A stretch of 64,000 bases of DNA from the NCBI GenBank assembly GCA_050633645.1, contig JBOEGX010000002.1, positions 434,001 to 498,000 on the forward strand, read 5' to 3'. Of this stretch, positions 60,665 to 64,000 are shown in pieces (positions within the stretch are counted from its first letter, which is position 1; each line of letters begins with the position of its first letter). The notes beneath the pieces were generated by a model. The model did no database searches and was not told the DNA's origin. It saw nothing but the letters and a program-made list of their open reading frames with translations. Made by a program: the position numbers and the translations under genes. Source of the stretch: UBA1672 sp050633645. Its GTDB lineage: Bacteria; Pseudomonadota; Alphaproteobacteria; Micavibrionales; Micavibrionaceae.

Positions 60665-61738
60665 ATGAAACGAGTATGTGTCCTTAGCCCTGGATTTACC
60701 AGCCCAAACGGAGCCGCGTTCCTTTTCCCTCTGATAAAGTTCAAAAATGCCCTGCGCGATCACGGGCTTTTAGTGAGCATTACAGATACCTTGGACAGCC
60801 AAATAACAAACTGCGATATCCTGTTAGTGGATAGCAAATATTTCAAGCCCTATTGGAGCAAGAATTTCGCCGCAACGCTAGAGCGCGTAGAAGAACTCGG
60901 GCATAAAACAAAATTGATATGGTGTGATCAAGCCGATAGCACAGGCACATTTTTAGGCCAAGTCCTGCCCCATGTTCATAAATATCTAAAAGCGCAGCAT
61001 CTCAAAGACAAAACCGACTATAAAAAAACGCATTACGCATCGCGTATTTATACGGATTACTATCACAGAAAATACGGCATAACAGACAAAGACCCATACA
61101 TAGACCAACCCGTAAAAAATGATGATGACATCCATAAAATCGGCATGTCATGGAATTCAGGGTTAATGAATTATGGGATGATTGGCCCATACTTGCCAAG
61201 GGTGCACGCTCGTGTCCCATTAAATGCACTGTTGCGTTTTGCACCAAAGCGAGAGCGTGCAGACGCGCAAAGAGCGAATGACATAACATGCCGCATGGGA
61301 GTCTCATATGCGCGCGATACGGTAAGTTTCCAACGAAAGAAAATGAGAGAGGCTCTATCGGCCCATCTTCCCACGGATAAATTATCTCGGCGTGCCTATT
61401 TTAAGGAAATGCAGCAGAGCAAAATATGCGTCTCTCCATTCGGTTTGGGGGAGATAACACTTAAGGACTTCGAATGTTTTTTAACTGGGGCGCTGTTGCT
61501 GAAACCAGATATGAGCCACATGACAACATGGCCAAATTTCTATCAAGAAGACAAGACATGTATTTTCCATGATTGGGATATGCAAAATTTGGAAGAAAAA
61601 ATAGATTGGGTGCTAAATCATGAACAAGAGCGCATAGAAATCGCACGAAACGCCCAAGAGCTATATACCAGCCACACCACCGGAAAGGACGCGGGCAAAT
61701 TATTCGCCGATCACTTTCAGAGCGTCATAAGCGCGTAA
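60665..61738 (+). CDS. Glycosyltransferase-like protein (GT-B / exostosin-like C-terminus)
   Basis: 357 residues. N-terminal KRVCVLSPGFTSPNGAAFLFPLIKF... and a DILLVDSKYFKP strand; the C-terminal part KICVSPFGLGEITLKDFECFLTGALLLKPD...TWPNFY resembles the glycosyl-transferase 'group 1' or exostosin-like donor region, where a peak-and-trough loop precedes the nucleotide site. It is the first plus-strand gene of the divergent block at the right end and has its own strong promoter. Function inferred from fold motif and setting. Confidence 0.65.
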   Translation: MKRVCVLSPGFTSPNGAAFLFPLIKFKNALRDHGLLVSITDTLDSQITNCDILLVDSKYFKPYWSKNFAATLERVEELGHKTKLIWCDQADSTGTFLGQVLPHVHKYLKAQHLKDKTDYKKTHYASRIYTDYYHRKYGITDKDPYIDQPVKNDDDIHKIGMSWNSGLMNYGMIGPYLPRVHARVPLNALLRFAPKRERADAQRANDITCRMGVSYARDTVSFQRKKMREALSAHLPTDKLSRRAYFKEMQQSKICVSPFGLGEITLKDFECFLTGALLLKPDMSHMTTWPNFYQEDKTCIFHDWDMQNLEEKIDWVLNHEQERIEIARNAQELYTSHTTGKDAGKLFADHFQSVISA

Positions 61739-61757
61739 CATCGCAGATGACGATTAT

Positions 61758-62693
61758 TTGACTGAAAAAGGCTCTGCAGTTTTTTCATTCTATAATGTTG
61801 TCGATCAAGAGAATAAAGGCGTCCGTGATTCCATCGGGATTACCGTTGATCCTAAAGATCTGATTGAAAATATTAAGGATCTTGTGAACTCTGGATATCA
61901 TCCTGCATCTGTCAGCGATGTTGTAAATGGCAATGCGACTGATGGCTCCTTTGCGTTGCTCGCATCGGATGGCTATGACCTTGATAACGGTGAGGGTTCG
62001 GGCGACAATATCCGACAATACACAAAAATGAACAACATTCCTTTAGCCTTCGCGATTCCCGCAGGCCTCGTCGGTGAAAACAAACCCTCTTGGACAAACC
62101 AGATTGAAATCGCCTTGCAGGATGCGTTAGAGGCTGCAAAAGGGCAAGTCATTAAATTCGAAATTCCAGGCGGTTCACAGTCACAAGCGCATTTCGCGAC
62201 AGTTGATGAAGCCATAGATTTAAGAAATAAATTAAAGGATTTGAAACCTGGGCAAATGAATGGGAATGCGTATGTTGGGGTGCTTTGTGAAAATCTTTCC
62301 AAAGCCGTCGGCGGCACGATCTCCCCCACTATTATTTCGGATAGCCCGTTTGATCGCAAAATGACATGGGATCAAATACAAGACCTTGCATCGGACGGTC
62401 ACGAAATTATATCCTTAGGCCGCGCACATAACAACCCATACACCAATTTGGATGATGCAGAAATAGCAGCCGATGTGAACGCGGCGCAATCGGCGTTTGA
62501 GCAAAACGCATCTGTAACGCCCAAAGTCATGGCATATCCAGAAGGGGCATATAATGATGATGTAAAAACCGTATTGCAATCAAATGGAATAGAAGTGGCA
62601 TTTACGTTGCAATATGGCGGCATTGATGAAAATACGGATCGTATGGAGTTGCCCCGTGTAATGGTAACGCAAGAAATGCTTGAGCATTCTTAA
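61758..62693 (+). CDS. Polysaccharide deacetylase-like (NodB-type) protein with degenerate active site
   Basis: 311 residues from a TTG; no ATG exists in frame after the previous stop, and no ribosome-binding site is obvious. NodB-fold landmarks: ALLASDGYDLDNGEG where most have FDDGY, MTWDQIQDLASDGHEIISLGRAHNNPYTNL where most have S/H-T-x-x-H, and MAYPEGAYNDDVKTVLQSNGIEVAFTL. Thus the first Asp and the first metal-binding His are replaced (Ser and Leu), while the second Asp and second His remain. Either inactive, or a changed metal site. Only four bases of the stop overlap the GT4 gene on the opposite strand. Confidence 0.75.
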   Translation: MTEKGSAVFSFYNVVDQENKGVRDSIGITVDPKDLIENIKDLVNSGYHPASVSDVVNGNATDGSFALLASDGYDLDNGEGSGDNIRQYTKMNNIPLAFAIPAGLVGENKPSWTNQIEIALQDALEAAKGQVIKFEIPGGSQSQAHFATVDEAIDLRNKLKDLKPGQMNGNAYVGVLCENLSKAVGGTISPTIISDSPFDRKMTWDQIQDLASDGHEIISLGRAHNNPYTNLDDAEIAADVNAAQSAFEQNASVTPKVMAYPEGAYNDDVKTVLQSNGIEVAFTLQYGGIDENTDRMELPRVMVTQEMLEHS

Positions 62694-63802
62694 GCGCGGA
62701 GGATTTTTTCAAAGCGCTTCATAATCTCTGGCAACAAAAATTCATCAGGTAAAAAAGAATCGGCTTTGCTGACTTTGGGGCTAATTTTCACAGCTTTCAT
62801 GGCCGCGACGAATTCATCCATCGTATCAACGATTTTCAAATGCGCATCGGGGACGTATTTTTTGATATCCATTATGCCGCCAGATTCACGCGTTGCGATG
62901 GCGGGTATGCCGCAGGAAAATCCTTCTAACACTACATTGGGCATTCCTTCCCATCGGGAGGGGAGCAATAAGCAATCAGCTGCCGCCGCAATTTTCCATG
63001 GATTTGACTCGTAACCTTTTAAAAACACATGATCTTGTAAATCGTACTCCGCAATAAGAGTGTCCAACGTTTCGCGATACGCGCCATCTCCGATAATATC
63101 CAATCGCCAATTCGTCGCGGGCTTAAAATCCATCAAAGCCTTGAATAAGCGATCATATCCCTTTTCATATGAAAGCCGCCCGACCGAAACAAAGCAGAAT
63201 GTGTTCTCACGATTTTCAATATTTTCAAATACACTGGGAATGCTGGCAAAAACGCGTTCTGTATCAACGGGATTAAATAAGACTTGATGGTTCTCAATAT
63301 TAATTTTTATTTTATCTCTGAAATCATCCACCATTTGCGAGCAATTACTCACCACCAAATCCGCTCGCCCGTATAGCAGCTTATAAACCAAAATGCATAA
63401 ACGTCCTTTAACCCCATAGCGAGAGATCAAAACTGACGGTAACGCGGCCTCACGTACAATTACGCGAATATGCGGAAAGAACATCTTCATCAACAACGCC
63501 AAAGCATTCGAATGCACCATCGTCGTAAAAATCACATCGGGCTTATGCTGTCTTATGAAGGAAATGAGCTTAAAAACACTGCTTTTTATGCTGCGGTTGC
63601 CAAATGTATGAAAAGGGATGTCATCCGCAATCCATTCTTTAATCGGCCCATCATCATTGAGCGCTAGAAATTCGGGGTGAAACGCATCTCGATCAAGGTT
63701 ATTCATTAATGTAACTAAAATACGTTCCGCCCCACCCGCGCCAAGTGTAGGCAAAATGAACAATACTTTGGTCTTGTTACAAGGTTTCATAGGAAACATC
63801 AT
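62690..63802 (-). CDS. GT4-family glycosyltransferase
   Basis: 370 residues. N-terminus KVLFILPTLGAGGAERILVTLMNNL is typical of GT4 family acceptor domains; donor domain has FVSVGRLSYEKGYDRLFKAL and CLLLPSRWEGMPNVVLEGFSCGIPAIATRE (E-x7-E). The frame opens at 63802, overlapping the dehydrogenase end by 26 bases; an ATG at 63790 reduces the overlap and is equally possible. Donor and acceptor unknown. Confidence 0.9.
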   Translation of the reverse strand: MMFPMKPCNKTKVLFILPTLGAGGAERILVTLMNNLDRDAFHPEFLALNDDGPIKEWIADDIPFHTFGNRSIKSSVFKLISFIRQHKPDVIFTTMVHSNALALLMKMFFPHIRVIVREAALPSVLISRYGVKGRLCILVYKLLYGRADLVVSNCSQMVDDFRDKIKINIENHQVLFNPVDTERVFASIPSVFENIENRENTFCFVSVGRLSYEKGYDRLFKALMDFKPATNWRLDIIGDGAYRETLDTLIAEYDLQDHVFLKGYESNPWKIAAAADCLLLPSRWEGMPNVVLEGFSCGIPAIATRESGGIMDIKKYVPDAHLKIVDTMDEFVAAMKAVKISPKVSKADSFLPDEFLLPEIMKRFEKILRA

Positions 63803-64000
63803 CGGTAAAATCGAGCGTTTTCCATATGCCTTTAATATCGTAAATCACAGGTTTAAATCCATGGCCAGAATTCAAAAGTCCAGTAATGTTTTTTGCGCTC
63901 ATCTCGGTATAGATTCTGTGATTCACCGCTAAAGTGACGCAATCATATTTTTTGTCTTGCGGTAGAGCGGTCATAACCGTGATGCCATATTCTTTTTCGG
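63777..64000 (-). CDS. C-terminal part of UDP-glucose/GDP-mannose dehydrogenase-family protein (cut by window edge)
   Basis: Open from the right edge to a stop at 63777, about 74 residues. EYGITVMTALPQDKKYDCVTLAVNHRIYTEM, then KPVIYDIKGIWK match the C-terminal UDP-binding domain of TviB/WbpO-type UDP-N-acetylhexosamine 6-dehydrogenases. Such enzymes oxidise C6 of a nucleotide sugar to an acid, the likely substrate for the AsnB-type amidotransferases in this cluster. Confidence 0.8.
   Translation of the reverse strand, partial: EKEYGITVMTALPQDKKYDCVTLAVNHRIYTEMSAKNITGLLNSGHGFKPVIYDIKGIWKTLDFTDDVSYETL

Noticed and set aside
1..64000. tRNA, rRNA, CRISPR array, insertion sequence, phage, toxin-antitoxin or plasmid genes
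   Set aside because: I looked for cloverleaf-like segments, regularly spaced repeats, transposase and integrase motifs and found nothing convincing.

Overview
This looks like a chromosomal segment from an alphaproteobacterium of moderate to low GC. The main evidence is the set dnaQ, coaE, aroE, maf, ppsR, secB, fxsA, a Tim44-domain gene and mltA, in nearly the order in which alphaproteobacteria keep them. Several of its accessory proteins recall Micavibrio-like lineages, but that placement is an impression and was not tested.

1-5.4 kb: a left-edge gene end, a pair of related cytoplasmic proteins of unknown function, and a two-gene unit of a small lipoprotein plus a large acidic repeat protein with an HExxH...ExxxD zinc-peptidase signature. 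5.5-23.4 kb: the housekeeping block (dnaQ; coaE; aroE-maf-ppsR; secB; fxsA; tim44; mltA). It is split by accessory genes: a DEAD-box helicase with a DETD motif, a glutathione transferase diverging from an HxlR regulator, an acetyltransferase and RimK-like ligase pair that may be one frameshifted gene, a TPR protein, and unknown or membrane proteins.

23.4-64 kb: a very large surface-glycan cluster, mostly on the minus strand. It starts next to the relic of a second manC gene. It encodes GDP-mannose and GDP-4-keto-6-deoxymannose synthesis (manC, gmd), two nonulosonic-acid synthases (one a CBS-NeuB-SAF-TIM-barrel fusion), three cytidylyltransferases, two PLP sugar aminotransferases, two Gfo/Idh/MocA oxidoreductases, an extended SDR, an acetyltransferase, a sugar N-formyltransferase, a methyltransferase, a sulfotransferase-like protein and an O-acyltransferase. 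It also holds four asparagine-synthase-type amidotransferases (one without the glutaminase cysteine), an ABC flippase, several GT-B glycosyltransferases, a degenerate polysaccharide deacetylase, and at the right edge the end of a UDP-/GDP-sugar dehydrogenase.

Together these genes suggest a heavily modified surface or flagellar glycan: sialic-acid-like sugars activated with CMP, 4-amino-6-deoxy sugars perhaps formylated or acetylated, and sugar acids probably amidated. No Wzy polymerase, no hydrolysing UDP-GlcNAc 2-epimerase and no flagellin gene is visible, so the pathway is incomplete here and its end product is unknown. I saw no tRNA, rRNA, CRISPR array, insertion sequence or phage gene.
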